Shown here piece by piece: positions 53,125-62,423 of a stretch of DNA of 64,000 nt; the stretch's first letter is position 1; the number at the start of each line of letters is the position of its first letter. The notes below the pieces were generated by a model that was given only the letters and a program-made list of their open reading frames with translations, was not told the DNA's origin and ran no database searches. This DNA is from Mogibacterium diversum_A (GTDB lineage Bacteria > Bacillota > Clostridia > Peptostreptococcales > Anaerovoracaceae): positions 62,001-126,000 of the forward strand of contig NZ_CALIZG010000024.1 of the NCBI RefSeq assembly GCF_938028775.1, written 5' to 3'. The position numbers and the translations under genes were made by a program.

Positions 53125-54144
53125 ATGATTTTCCCTAAATTTCCTGAACAAGGCTCTGCACTTGGAATCTGTGCACCGAGTGCTGGAGTTGGTCACAAAA
53201 TTAAATTGTTTGACAAATCATTAGCAGCCTTAAAATCATCGGGCTTTGACATCATAGAGACAGCTAGTGTTAGAAATGACAATGTAAGATCTGCTGATGC
53301 TAAGACTCGCGGTGAAGAGTTTAACTTTCTCGTACAGAATCCTGATGTCGAAATGATTGTTTCCGCAGCGGGCGGTAATTATAACATCGAAATATTACCT
53401 TACTTAGATACAGAGACGTTGGCTAATTACCCCAAGTGGATTGCCGGTGCAAGCGACCCCACTAACATTATGTACTACGTAACTACTAAACTCGACATAG
53501 CTACGATGTACGGTTTTAATGCAGGTAGCTTTGACTGGGATACACTTCACGAGTTCCAGAAGAATTCACTCGAGCTTATGCGCGGCAACACTATAAAACA
53601 ATACTCATTCGATAAGTATGACTCTAACACCGACTTTAGCGTCCAGGATGCGGTTCTTGACGGTGACGTAAATTGGATGTTATCAATTCCAGGTGCAGAT
53701 ATGGTAATAGATAAATCATCCGCCGCTGATTCACCAAGGCTAATAGCTGAGGGGCGACTTATAGGAGGATGCATAGATTGCATTGCAAAACTAATAGGAA
53801 CTCCTTTCGATGGCACCAAGTCATTTGTAAAGAAATATCCTCATAAAATATGGTTCCTAGATAATTTTGCGATGACTTCATTTGACCTATACCTCACAAT
53901 TATGCAGATGAGGTACTGCGGTTACTTTAAAGGCACAAAAGCGATAGTGTTTGGGAGAACTATGTTCGGAGACAAATCAGACGAGGAATATATAGCACAG
54001 CTACGTCAAGCTATTCCGGATATTCCATTCATTTGGAATGCTGACATCGGCCATGTAAAGCCATGCTTTACAGTTATAAATGGTGCGTACGGCAGAGTTA
54101 CATGTGCGCAGGGCAAAGGCACGCTGGAGCAGGCGCTGGTGTAG
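53125..54144 (+). CDS. S66 family (LD-carboxypeptidase-like) protein
   Basis: 339 aa from the ATG at 53125 (AAGGAGG upstream). Nucleophile S110 lies in AGASDPTNIMYYV, the expected nucleophilic elbow, and the histidine is H310 (NADIGHVKPCF). The third catalytic residue, glutamate in the LVLEDIN motif of LdcA, reads WFLDNF here (D246). Family members trim the D-Ala from murein tetrapeptides or inactivate microcin C. The Glu-to-Asp change and the long N-terminal conservation suggest a divergent branch. It lies 19 bp after the DRTGG gene. Confidence 0.82.
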   Translation: MIFPKFPEQGSALGICAPSAGVGHKIKLFDKSLAALKSSGFDIIETASVRNDNVRSADAKTRGEEFNFLVQNPDVEMIVSAAGGNYNIEILPYLDTETLANYPKWIAGASDPTNIMYYVTTKLDIATMYGFNAGSFDWDTLHEFQKNSLELMRGNTIKQYSFDKYDSNTDFSVQDAVLDGDVNWMLSIPGADMVIDKSSAADSPRLIAEGRLIGGCIDCIAKLIGTPFDGTKSFVKKYPHKIWFLDNFAMTSFDLYLTIMQMRYCGYFKGTKAIVFGRTMFGDKSDEEYIAQLRQAIPDIPFIWNADIGHVKPCFTVINGAYGRVTCAQGKGTLEQALV

Positions 54145-54211
54145 ACAGTTAATCAAAATAAATGTACAATAAATATTAATCATCTATTCATAAGATGTGT
54201 GGAGGGAATTA

Positions 54212-54484
54212 ATGAGTATTATAGTTTTGTTTTTCTTTTGTGGTATTTTATTTTTAACTGTTATCTGTCTAATAACATTCATCGTATTAGGAACGGCATC
54301 AATTTCATTAGGAAGTGCATTTTTAATATTATTAAGGGTATTTACATTGAAGGAAAAACCACGTTGGAGAAACCCTGATGATAGACCTAAAATCATTCTT
54401 CTAATTTTGTTAGCACTGCTTTTTATTGTCACTATTTCCGGTCTAACTGTATTCATTTATTACATGTATCAAATACTCACATAG
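54212..54484 (+). CDS. Small membrane protein of unknown function (90 aa)
   Basis: ATG at 54212 with GGAGGG 5 nt upstream; an upstream GTG is less likely. Two or three hydrophobic helices (about 1-25, 26-45 and 63-88) are separated by a charged KEKPRWRNPDDRPK loop. No family recognised. An antisense frame of similar length exists but lacks an SD. Confidence 0.6.
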   Translation: MSIIVLFFFCGILFLTVICLITFIVLGTASISLGSAFLILLRVFTLKEKPRWRNPDDRPKIILLILLALLFIVTISGLTVFIYYMYQILT

Positions 54485-54535
54485 GCTTTCAATCAATAAT
54501 CCTATGTATATAACAAAACTGTAAATTTATAAAAG

Positions 54536-54568
54536 TAAAAGGTAGATGTTGACCACATCTACCTTATT
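54536..54568. terminator. Bidirectional terminator
   Basis: AAGGTAGATGT / ACATCTACCTT, an 11-bp perfect stem with a 5-nt loop (54539-54565), and T-rich sequence on both sides. It separates the convergent 90-aa gene and the 54601 gene. Confidence 0.75.
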
Positions 54569-54600
54569 TACTTAAAACTATTAAACCCTAAAATCAATAT

Positions 54601-55179
54601 TTATAGCGCATCATTATGAATTAGAACGCTCATGTATGCACCCTTCTTAAATATCGATGCACTTACGCCCCATGCGATAGCTGAACAAGCTAACTCACCT
54701 GCATGCTTCGACTTAATGCTTCTCGAGCTTAGCACGATTCCCTTTGGATATAGTTCAGCACCCAGATACTGATGCAAACTATCCGCAGAACCCGATTCAA
54801 CAGCTTTGATAGACCGTCCAGGATTTGTATCCCACCACTCATTTGGTTTCGAGAATGAGCCATCAGCTCTCATTTCGCCAGAAGATAGATTCTGAGCACA
54901 TATTTCTCTTAGCTTCTCTAGCGTCTCATCATCTATAACTCCATCAGCAATCGAATAAGCATACATTGCACATGCAACACCATCATCATCTAGTTCCTTT
55001 AGAAGGTATAGATTAGATACACCTCTCTCCTTGAACTTCTTCCACTTAGCAGACACCTTCTTAAGGCTTGCATCATTGTAAACAGATGAGTTTCCATCCT
55101 CAAGAGCGCGCCTTAGCTCTTCTAAGTCCACGTCCTTCTTCTCCCAGTTGTCGATAAAATTGATTCTTAGATCACTCAT
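54601..55179 (-). CDS. Hypothetical cytoplasmic protein (192 aa)
   Basis: A soluble, acidic protein with no signal peptide or helix of membrane length. Visible features: MSDLRINFIDNWEKKDVDLE at the start and a central KPNEWWDTNPGRSIKAVES segment. No family recognised. GGAG lies 10 nt before the ATG. It follows the 149-aa membrane-anchored protein by 6 bp, so the two are probably one operon. Confidence 0.7.
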   Translation of the reverse strand: MSDLRINFIDNWEKKDVDLEELRRALEDGNSSVYNDASLKKVSAKWKKFKERGVSNLYLLKELDDDGVACAMYAYSIADGVIDDETLEKLREICAQNLSSGEMRADGSFSKPNEWWDTNPGRSIKAVESGSADSLHQYLGAELYPKGIVLSSRSIKSKHAGELACSAIAWGVSASIFKKGAYMSVLIHNDAL

Positions 55180-55185
55180 GTAACT

Positions 55186-55635
55186 TTACTCCTTTAAATC
55201 TTCTTGCCAACTAGCTAATGTATCATTATCAAACACAATCATCGTGTCAGTAAACGGTTTTACTAAGACCGCCGTGTAAAAAGGTCCTTTTTTCTTGTAA
55301 TATGCCGATATCCCAGAGCGGGCTTTAATTGAGAATCTTATCTCGTACTCTCCTGGAGGCATCAAAATAGACGGCGTTAAAAACTCATCTGAAAATAAAA
55401 CTCCAGATGACCAGTTATCTCCATCAGCTGAAAATGACATATCATAGAATTCACCATAACCGTTATCGATTCTAAGGTATACCTTCGACAGCTCCTTATC
55501 GCGTTTCATGCTCTTAATAGTATTAAATGCTTTCCGCCGTTTAGTGTTCTTATAATGCAATATACCCACACTTATATAGAACAATACCGACAACGCCACT
55601 ATTACTACCCATGGGTGTTCGATTAAAAAACGCAT
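55186..55635 (-). CDS. Hypothetical membrane-anchored protein (149 aa)
   Basis: One N-terminal helix (WVVIVALSVLFYISVGILHY), a basic stretch (KNTKRRKAFNTIK), and then a soluble beta-rich domain (VYLRIDNGYGEFYDMSFSAD, LMPPGEYEIRFSIKA). The positive residues after the helix suggest the domain stays inside. No family recognised. SD is weak. Confidence 0.65.
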   Translation of the reverse strand: MRFLIEHPWVVIVALSVLFYISVGILHYKNTKRRKAFNTIKSMKRDKELSKVYLRIDNGYGEFYDMSFSADGDNWSSGVLFSDEFLTPSILMPPGEYEIRFSIKARSGISAYYKKKGPFYTAVLVKPFTDTMIVFDNDTLASWQEDLKE

Positions 55636-55777
55636 AGATTAATTCTCACTTTTCTTATCTTCAATATAGTAAAAATATAGTAAAGTTTGCAAAACTTTTC
55701 TAATAATGTCATGTTACACAGTGTTAATGTAATTCGTCAAGTAAACGAAACTATTTGCCAATGCTCGCAGCCTTTTG

Positions 55778-56680
55778 CTATTCGCCGACCCCTATGTGTC
55801 TCTTAAAATTCCCCACTATATTTTCTCCTTCTGACATCATTAGAAATGCATGAGGATCAATATCGTGAACGATTCCCTTAAGATGTTCAATTTCATATTT
55901 CGAGACGAGCGTTAGAATTATATTTACCTCATCTCCTGTATATGCTCCTGTTCCCTTCCAGCTAGTAACACCTCTGTTTAATTCTTCAGTAAGAATTTTT
56001 TCGATGCCTTCTTCCTTAGTAATAATCAGCACCTCTGTCTTGATATTTTGGGTGTGCATCCTATCTATAAACATCGCTTTGATAGCAGAGTAAATGAAGG
56101 AATAAACTGCTATCTTTACATTAAATAGCAATAAGCAACAACCATATACAGCAAAATTCACAACATTATTAAGCATCCCTACACTAACGTTTGGATTCTT
56201 TTTTGCCATGCACACTGCAATGATGTCTGGGCCACCAGTGGAACTTCCACCCCTTAAAATCATTCCGGTTCCTATTCCTCCGATAACACCTGCTACCACG
56301 CAAGCAGTAAGGTAGTCATCAATGTAAGGGACCTTTGGTACTGGGACAAGCGTAAGGCAAACCGACGATATACCTATTGAAATCAGGGTCTTTGTCGCAA
56401 ATTTAAAGCCAGCTGATGAGTACGCATACAAAAATAAAGGAATATTTATCAAGAAGTAGATAATCCCCGTGAAATCAAGTCCATATATCGTTCTAACGCC
56501 AGTATTAGCGACAATTAAATGTCTTACAATCTGGGATATTCCGAGAAAGCCACCGTTATAAAGATGCATCGGTGTAATTAGAAGGTTTATGCTGAACGCA
56601 TAGATTAAGTTTCCTAGGATTATCAGTATTGTACTTGATAATCCATTCCATTTATCTTCAAATTTATTAAACCAGTTCAT
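55778..56680 (-). CDS. YitT family membrane protein (DUF161/DUF2179)
   Basis: 300 aa from the ATG at 56678-56680 (MNWFNKFEDKW); longer starts at 56704 or 56722 overlap the ppdK terminator stem. Five to six helices with ITPMHLYNGGFLGISQI and the hallmark LRGGSSTGGPDIIAVCMAKK, followed by the cytoplasmic DUF2179 domain (SWKGTGAYTGDEVNIILTLVSKYE). Function of the family is unknown. SD is poor for all candidate starts. Confidence 0.83.
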   Translation of the reverse strand: MNWFNKFEDKWNGLSSTILIILGNLIYAFSINLLITPMHLYNGGFLGISQIVRHLIVANTGVRTIYGLDFTGIIYFLINIPLFLYAYSSAGFKFATKTLISIGISSVCLTLVPVPKVPYIDDYLTACVVAGVIGGIGTGMILRGGSSTGGPDIIAVCMAKKNPNVSVGMLNNVVNFAVYGCCLLLFNVKIAVYSFIYSAIKAMFIDRMHTQNIKTEVLIITKEEGIEKILTEELNRGVTSWKGTGAYTGDEVNIILTLVSKYEIEHLKGIVHDIDPHAFLMMSEGENIVGNFKRHIGVGE

Positions 56681-56683
56681 TTC

Positions 56684-56723
56684 AAAAAATTTATGGTGAA
56701 GCATCCATAGCGGATGCTTCACC
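56684..56723 (-). terminator. Terminator of the ppdK transcript
   Basis: GGTGAAGCATCC / GGATGCTTCACC, a perfect 12-bp stem (56695-56706, 56712-56723) with a 5-nt loop, followed in the minus direction by ATAAATTTTTT. It reaches into the proposed 5' end of the YitT gene. Confidence 0.8.
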
Positions 56724-56731
56724 GATAGATA

Positions 56732-59356
56732 CTATTTACGATTCTTGATTGTTGCCTGTGCAGCAGCAAGTCTTGCGATTGGAACTCTGAATGGTGAGCA
56801 AGATACGTATTGAAGTCCAGTCTTATACATAAACTCAATAGTATCAGGATCTCCACCGTGCTCTCCACAAACACCCAGCTTGATATTTGGTCTAGTCTCT
56901 TTTCCACCTTCACAAGCCATCTTAACTAGCTTTCCTATACCCTTCTGATCTAGAGACTGGAATGGGTCTCTCTCAAGTATACCATCATTGATATATTCTT
57001 TAATGATGTTACCCGTATCATCACGAGAGAATCCAAATCCCATCTGAGTTAGGTCGTTAGTTCCGAATGAGAAGAACTCAGCTTCTTCGGCAATTTCATC
57101 TGCAGTTAGAGCAGCTCTTGGAATCTCAATCATAGTGCCTACCATGTACTCGAGCTCCATCCCTGCCTTCTCGAAGCACTTCTTAGCTGTCTCATCAATT
57201 GTATTCTTAACGAAACGCAGTTCCTTAACATTTCCTACTAGAGGAACCATGATTTCAGGCTTAATCTTATATCCTTTCTCCTTTGCTACTTCAAGTGCAG
57301 CAGTTAGAATAGCTTCTGTCTGCATCTCAGCTATTTCAGGATAAGTGATAGCTAGACGACAACCTCTATGACCAAGCATAGGATTGAACTCATGAAGCTC
57401 AACAGTCTTCTTCTCTATAGCTTCCTTAGAAATTCCAAACTGTTCTGAAAGCTGATTAACATCAGCCTCGGTCTTAGGAAGGAATTCATGTAGAGGCGGA
57501 TCTAAAAGTCTGATAGTAACTGGTCTCTCACCCATTACCTCATATAAACCTTTGAAGTCCCCTTTCTGATATGGAAGTAGACCTGCCAGCGCTTCTCTTC
57601 TCTCAGACTCAGAATCAGCAAGTATCATTCTTCTAATCTTAGGGATTCTTTCATCCTCAAAGAACATGTGTTCCGTTCTGCAAAGACCGATTCCTTCAGC
57701 TCCAAACTCTAGCGCCTGTCTAGCATCTCTTGGGTTATCAGCATTAGCTCTAACTCCGAGATTTCTAACATCATCAGCCCACTTCATAATAGTGCCGAAG
57801 TCACCCGATAGCTCGGGTGATACAGTCTTAATAGCTACATCATAAACACTTCCGTCAGTACCATTGATAGAAATTACATCTCCTTCATGGTACTCTTTGC
57901 CGTTTACAACCATTTTCTTCGCAGACTCATGTACTGTAACCTCACTGCAACCAGCAACGCAGCACTTACCCATTCCACGAGCAACTACAGCCGCATGAGA
58001 AGTCATACCACCTCTTGCAGTAAGGATGCCCTGAGCAGCAACCATACCTGCCAGGTCTTCTGGCGAAGTTTCCTCTCTTACAAGTACGACCTTCTTACCT
58101 AATGCAGCAGCCTCTGCAGCGTCGTCAGCACTGAATACGATTTCACCACAAGCAGCTCCTGGTGAAGCTGGAAGCCCCTTAGCAACAGCAGTTGCAGTTG
58201 CTAGCTCTGCACTATCAAATGTAGGGTGAAGTAGCTGGTTAATCTGATCTGGTTCTATACGAAGTATAGCAGTTTCCTTATCAATTAACCCTTCTTCAAC
58301 CATGTCCACTGCAATCTTAACAGCTGCAGTAGCAGTTCTCTTACCATTTCTTGTCTGGAGCATGAATAGTTTGTTATCCTCAACGGTAAACTCCATGTCC
58401 TGCATATCTTTGTAATGCTTCTCCAGAATCTCGGCTACAGACTCAAACTTCGCATATACTTCAGGGAAAGCCTGCTCCATCTCTGCGATTGGCTGAGGTG
58501 TTCTAATTCCGGCAACAACATCTTCACCCTGAGCGTTTACAAGGAACTCACCAAAGATCTTGTTTTCTCCGTTTACAGGGCTTCTTGTAAATGCAACACC
58601 AGTTCCTGACGTTTCGCCAGTATTTCCGAATACCATGGACTGTACATTAACCGCAGTTCCAAGAGATGCGGAAATGTTGTTTAGCTGTCTGTATAAAATA
58701 GCTCTGTCGTTATTCCACGAACGGAATACAGCCTGGATAGCTTCCATCAGCTGGTCTTTAGGATCCTGTGGAAAATCTCTTCCTAGCTCTTCTTTAACGA
58801 GTGCTTTGTAGTCTTCGATAATAGACTTAAGATCTTCTGGAGATAGATCAACGTCAAACTCAGCTCCAACTGCTTCTTTCTTGCCGTCGAAGATAAAATC
58901 GAACTTAGCTTTTGATATCTCAAGAACTACATCTCCAAACATCTGGATAAATCTTCTATAGCTGTCATAAGCAAATCTTTCGTTTCCAGTCTTTGCAGCA
59001 AGCCCTTTTACAGACTCGTCATTAAGACCAAGGTTGAGAATAGTATCCATCATACCAGGCATCGATACAGGAGCTCCAGATCTAACCGATACGAGGAGAG
59101 GATTCTCAACATCTCCAAAAGTCTTGCCCATTACGTGCTCAAGTTCCGCAAGATGGTCATACACTTCCTTAACAATATCTTCTGATAAAACTCCGCCTTT
59201 GTCGAGATAGTCTTTACAAGCATCCGTTGAAATAGTAAATCCAAACGGTACTGGCAGACCAATCTTAGTCATTTCAGCAAGGTTTGCACCCTTACCACCT
59301 AAAAGGCTTCTCATATCCTTAGAGCCTTCATTGAAAGAATAAACAAATTTTTCCAT
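56732..59356 (-). CDS. ppdK: Pyruvate, phosphate dikinase
   Basis: 874 aa, full length. The N-terminal ATP-grasp domain (YSFNEGSKDMRSLLGGKGAN) is followed by the phospho-histidine domain GGMTSHAAVVARGMGKCCV and the C-terminal TIM barrel with GCRLAITYPEIAEMQ and GTNDLTQMGFGFSRDD. It interconverts pyruvate, ATP and Pi with PEP, AMP and PPi. In PPi-using anaerobes it often runs towards pyruvate in glycolysis. No ppsR/PDRP regulator gene is adjacent. It lies 15 bp after glyQS. Confidence 0.97.
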   Translation of the reverse strand: MEKFVYSFNEGSKDMRSLLGGKGANLAEMTKIGLPVPFGFTISTDACKDYLDKGGVLSEDIVKEVYDHLAELEHVMGKTFGDVENPLLVSVRSGAPVSMPGMMDTILNLGLNDESVKGLAAKTGNERFAYDSYRRFIQMFGDVVLEISKAKFDFIFDGKKEAVGAEFDVDLSPEDLKSIIEDYKALVKEELGRDFPQDPKDQLMEAIQAVFRSWNNDRAILYRQLNNISASLGTAVNVQSMVFGNTGETSGTGVAFTRSPVNGENKIFGEFLVNAQGEDVVAGIRTPQPIAEMEQAFPEVYAKFESVAEILEKHYKDMQDMEFTVEDNKLFMLQTRNGKRTATAAVKIAVDMVEEGLIDKETAILRIEPDQINQLLHPTFDSAELATATAVAKGLPASPGAACGEIVFSADDAAEAAALGKKVVLVREETSPEDLAGMVAAQGILTARGGMTSHAAVVARGMGKCCVAGCSEVTVHESAKKMVVNGKEYHEGDVISINGTDGSVYDVAIKTVSPELSGDFGTIMKWADDVRNLGVRANADNPRDARQALEFGAEGIGLCRTEHMFFEDERIPKIRRMILADSESERREALAGLLPYQKGDFKGLYEVMGERPVTIRLLDPPLHEFLPKTEADVNQLSEQFGISKEAIEKKTVELHEFNPMLGHRGCRLAITYPEIAEMQTEAILTAALEVAKEKGYKIKPEIMVPLVGNVKELRFVKNTIDETAKKCFEKAGMELEYMVGTMIEIPRAALTADEIAEEAEFFSFGTNDLTQMGFGFSRDDTGNIIKEYINDGILERDPFQSLDQKGIGKLVKMACEGGKETRPNIKLGVCGEHGGDPDTIEFMYKTGLQYVSCSPFRVPIARLAAAQATIKNRK

Positions 59357-59371
59357 GGCATTTCTCCTTAG

Positions 59372-60802
59372 TTAAAACTGCAATTTGTTTTCTATATACT
59401 CCCTAACGTCAGACAGAGGTAGACGAATCTGCTCCATCGTATCTCTATCGCGTATAGTGACTGATTTATCGGTTTCTGTGTCGAAATCCACACAGATTGA
59501 GAAAGGTGTTCCAATCTCATCTTCTCTTCTATATCTCTTGCCTATTGAACCTGCAGCATCGTATTCAACGTTAAAATGCTTACTAAGTTCCTCGTAAATA
59601 GGCAAAGCTACATCTTCTAGTTTCTTAGATAGCGGCAGAACTGCAACTGTGTAAGGAGCAAGTGCAGGGTGAAGTCTAAGGACAACTCTAGTATCTTCTT
59701 TGCCCTTTCCATCAACCACAGTTTCCTCATCATATGCATCGATTAGGAATGCGAGTGCTACTCTGTCTGCTCCAAGAGATGGCTCTATACAATATGGAAC
59801 ATATCTCTCGTTTGTTTCAGGGTCAAGATAACTCATATCCTGTCCTGAGTGCTCCTGATGTCTAGTGAGGTCGAAATCTGTTCTATCCGCTATTCCCCAT
59901 AGCTCTCCCCATCCGAACGGGAATAAATATTCTAGGTCTGAAGTTGCATTGCTATAGTGCGATAGTTCTTCTTTTTCATGATCTCTAACACGGATATTTT
60001 CCATGTTCATGCCAAGATTTTTAAGAAAATCAATTGAATATTGTTTCCAATACTCAAACCATTCTAGATCAGTTCCTGGTTTGCAGAAGAACTCTAGCTC
60101 CATCTGCTCAAACTCTCTAGTCCTGAAAGTGAAGTTTCCAGGCGTAATTTCGTTACGGAACGACTTGCCTATCTGTGCTATACCAAACGGTATCTTTTTG
60201 CGAGAAGTTCTCTGGACATTCTTAAAATTAACGAATATGCCCTGTGCCGTCTCAGGCCTTAGAAAGATTTCTGATTTTGAATCTTCTGTTACACCCTGAA
60301 AAGTCTTAAACATTAAGTTAAACTTGCGAATTCCTGTGAAGTCAGACTTACCACACTCTGGGCAAGGAATATTGTTCTCAGAGATATATTTTTCCATCTC
60401 CTCATTACTCCAGCCGTCACATGAAATCTGCTTGCCTTCCTTTTCAACAAGGTAGTCTTCAATAATCTTATCAGCTCTAAACCTTGCTTTACAGCTCTTG
60501 CAATCGATAAGTGGGTCTGAGAAGCCACCCACATGTCCAGATGCTACCCACGTCTCTGGATTCATGAGGATAGCAGCATCAATGCCAACATTATATTTTG
60601 ACTGCTGGACGAACTTGCTCCACCAAGCCTTCTTAACGTTGTTCTTGAATGTAACTCCAAGAGGTCCATAATCCCATGTATTGGCTAAGCCACCATAAAT
60701 CTCTGATCCGGGGAAAATATAACCTCTGTTCTTCGCCAGAGCAGTAATCTTATCCATAGTTACAACTCTATCTGGCTGAACTACACTCTTATCAATTGCC
60801 AT
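59372..60802 (-). CDS. glyQS: Glycine-tRNA ligase (class II, alpha2 type)
   Basis: 476 aa. The start region KITALAKNRGYIFPGSEIYGG, motif 2 (SFRNEITPGNFTFRTREFEQ) and motif 3 (PSLGADRVALAF) are clear, and the C-terminal anticodon-binding domain ends at VREYIENKL. A CxxC pair (CKSC ... CPEC) lies in the insertion. This is the single-chain eukaryote/archaea-like type used by many Firmicutes instead of GlyQ plus GlyS. Order era-recO-glyQS is conserved with Bacillus. Confidence 0.96.
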   Translation of the reverse strand: MAIDKSVVQPDRVVTMDKITALAKNRGYIFPGSEIYGGLANTWDYGPLGVTFKNNVKKAWWSKFVQQSKYNVGIDAAILMNPETWVASGHVGGFSDPLIDCKSCKARFRADKIIEDYLVEKEGKQISCDGWSNEEMEKYISENNIPCPECGKSDFTGIRKFNLMFKTFQGVTEDSKSEIFLRPETAQGIFVNFKNVQRTSRKKIPFGIAQIGKSFRNEITPGNFTFRTREFEQMELEFFCKPGTDLEWFEYWKQYSIDFLKNLGMNMENIRVRDHEKEELSHYSNATSDLEYLFPFGWGELWGIADRTDFDLTRHQEHSGQDMSYLDPETNERYVPYCIEPSLGADRVALAFLIDAYDEETVVDGKGKEDTRVVLRLHPALAPYTVAVLPLSKKLEDVALPIYEELSKHFNVEYDAAGSIGKRYRREDEIGTPFSICVDFDTETDKSVTIRDRDTMEQIRLPLSDVREYIENKLQF

Positions 60803-60862
60803 CTGTCTATACCTGTCCTATCTAAAAAATTTCTAACGATTAGCGCAGTTTAGCGCAAACTC

Positions 60863-61618
60863 TTATTTTGTATCTTCTTTATGAGTTTCCTCATTGTCAA
60901 CAAATACATTTCCTGGCTGATCAGGTCCTAGATTCTCAATATCCAAATCATAGTATCCATCAACATCATCAGCTATATCATTTTCAGAGAAATCAAATTC
61001 GTCATCTTTGCTGCGTTTCTTAAGAATCTCACTGCCCTTGCGCTTTAAATCAGAGAGATTGACATTGCTCTTAACCTGATCAAACTTATCGAGACCCTTA
61101 TCTTTTAAATCTTCAAACTTATCCTGTCCCTTGATTCTAATATCGTTATACAGCTCGCTATCTTTAATCTTATCTACAGTCTCGGTGCCAGCACTCTTTG
61201 CACGGCTATACTGAGCTTTAACTTTGCCGTTAACATCTGTAACTTCTCCCTTGTCATTTACAAACTCGACATTGCAGTTAAATCCTGCCGCAGCAACTAG
61301 ACCTAGTATCATTCCCCAAGGTGCGATAACAACACCTAAAATACCAACTGTAAGCGGTAGATTAACGAGCACTTCATCGCCTTTCTTGATGATGATTCGT
61401 GACATGTTCCCCTTTTCAGCAGTCTTCTTAAGACGAGCGAAAAGTTCATTGCCGTACAGATTTTCATCAGCTGAATCATCGGTCCCCATATTCTCCTCAA
61501 TGAGAATAATAGCATCGACTACACTACCATTAGCTTCTTCAAGAGCACTCTTTGCTTCTCTATAGCTAACCCCTGTCCTGTCTTTCACTAATTCAATCTT
61601 TTCTAATGTGATTTCCAT
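60863..61618 (-). CDS. UBA/DUF4342 domain protein
   Basis: 251 aa. The N-terminal UBA-like part (LVKDRTGVSYREAKSALEEANGSVVDAIILIEE) resembles the EF-Ts/NAC ribosome-associated fold. A DUF4342 region with one hydrophobic hairpin follows (NLPLTVGILGVVIAPWGMILGLVAA), then a long charged C-terminus. SD GGAGG. It lies between recO and glyQS. Function unknown; the UBA domain suggests an interaction with nascent chains or the membrane. Confidence 0.8.
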   Translation of the reverse strand: MEITLEKIELVKDRTGVSYREAKSALEEANGSVVDAIILIEENMGTDDSADENLYGNELFARLKKTAEKGNMSRIIIKKGDEVLVNLPLTVGILGVVIAPWGMILGLVAAAGFNCNVEFVNDKGEVTDVNGKVKAQYSRAKSAGTETVDKIKDSELYNDIRIKGQDKFEDLKDKGLDKFDQVKSNVNLSDLKRKGSEILKKRSKDDEFDFSENDIADDVDGYYDLDIENLGPDQPGNVFVDNEETHKEDTK

Positions 61619-61650
61619 AGCATCCTCCTTTTTTAACTTTGCAACTAACT

Positions 61651-62421
61651 CTATAAGCTAATGTCATTATCGAAAATATCAACATCAAGATAATACTTCA
61701 AGTATTCAGACAAAATTCTCTGCAATCCATTTAACACTGCGGGCTTGAGAGATACCTTTTCAAAACTCGAGAGTGGCTTCTTTGCAAAGTAATCTAACAC
61801 TTCAACTATATCAAAATCGGGTTTGAAAATCAACGAAACATCTTGCGCATCAAGCCTTGTGTAGCAATCCTCACACATAATGCCACCACCAGTCACAGAA
61901 AAGTACTTTACCTTGCCATTTCCCTCTTTTCTTATATCAGAAAGCGACTTACCACAGCTCACACATTGCTTAATTTCTGGCATCACGCCGTTAAGCGATA
62001 GCGACTTTACAACAAACGCATAAAGGAGTGTCATGTAACTCCCCTTAGCATTGGTGATTGACTCCATGAACTCAATTGATAAATCAAAAAGTCTAGGCCT
62101 AAGCTGTTCCTCTTCAGTTGTTTTATCTATATACTCAAGAAGCTTTGAAGCAACCATATATCTATCTATATCTTCGCCGATTGAGTAATAGCTTTTCTTT
62201 ACATCCGCATTATTGATATTGAAATAGTTTCGCCCTTTAAATATGTCATATTCCGCATATGTAAAAGGTCTTATAGCAAGCGCCGCCCTTCCTTTAGCAC
62301 GCTCGTTAATACTTGTCCCCGCAGTTATTTTACCGTATCGCCTTGTGAAAAGCGTAATAATCCGTCTGTTATTGGCAATCTTGCTCTGACGAAGCACTAT
62401 TCCTTCTGTATTAATAAGCAT
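61651..62421 (-). CDS. recO: DNA repair protein RecO
   Basis: 256 aa. The N-terminal OB domain (TEGIVLRQSKIANNRRIITLFTRRYGKI) is followed by a helical domain with a zinc ribbon (CVSCGKSLSDI ... CEDCYTR). RecO loads RecA on SSB-coated DNA with RecR. It starts two bases after era. Confidence 0.95.
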   Translation of the reverse strand: MLINTEGIVLRQSKIANNRRIITLFTRRYGKITAGTSINERAKGRAALAIRPFTYAEYDIFKGRNYFNINNADVKKSYYSIGEDIDRYMVASKLLEYIDKTTEEEQLRPRLFDLSIEFMESITNAKGSYMTLLYAFVVKSLSLNGVMPEIKQCVSCGKSLSDIRKEGNGKVKYFSVTGGGIMCEDCYTRLDAQDVSLIFKPDFDIVEVLDYFAKKPLSSFEKVSLKPAVLNGLQRILSEYLKYYLDVDIFDNDISL

Positions 62422-62423
62422 TC

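Noticed and set aside
54184..54456. Minus-strand 90-codon ORF opposite the small membrane protein
   Set aside because: It lacks an SD and is antisense to a frame with GGAGGG and typical membrane-protein composition.
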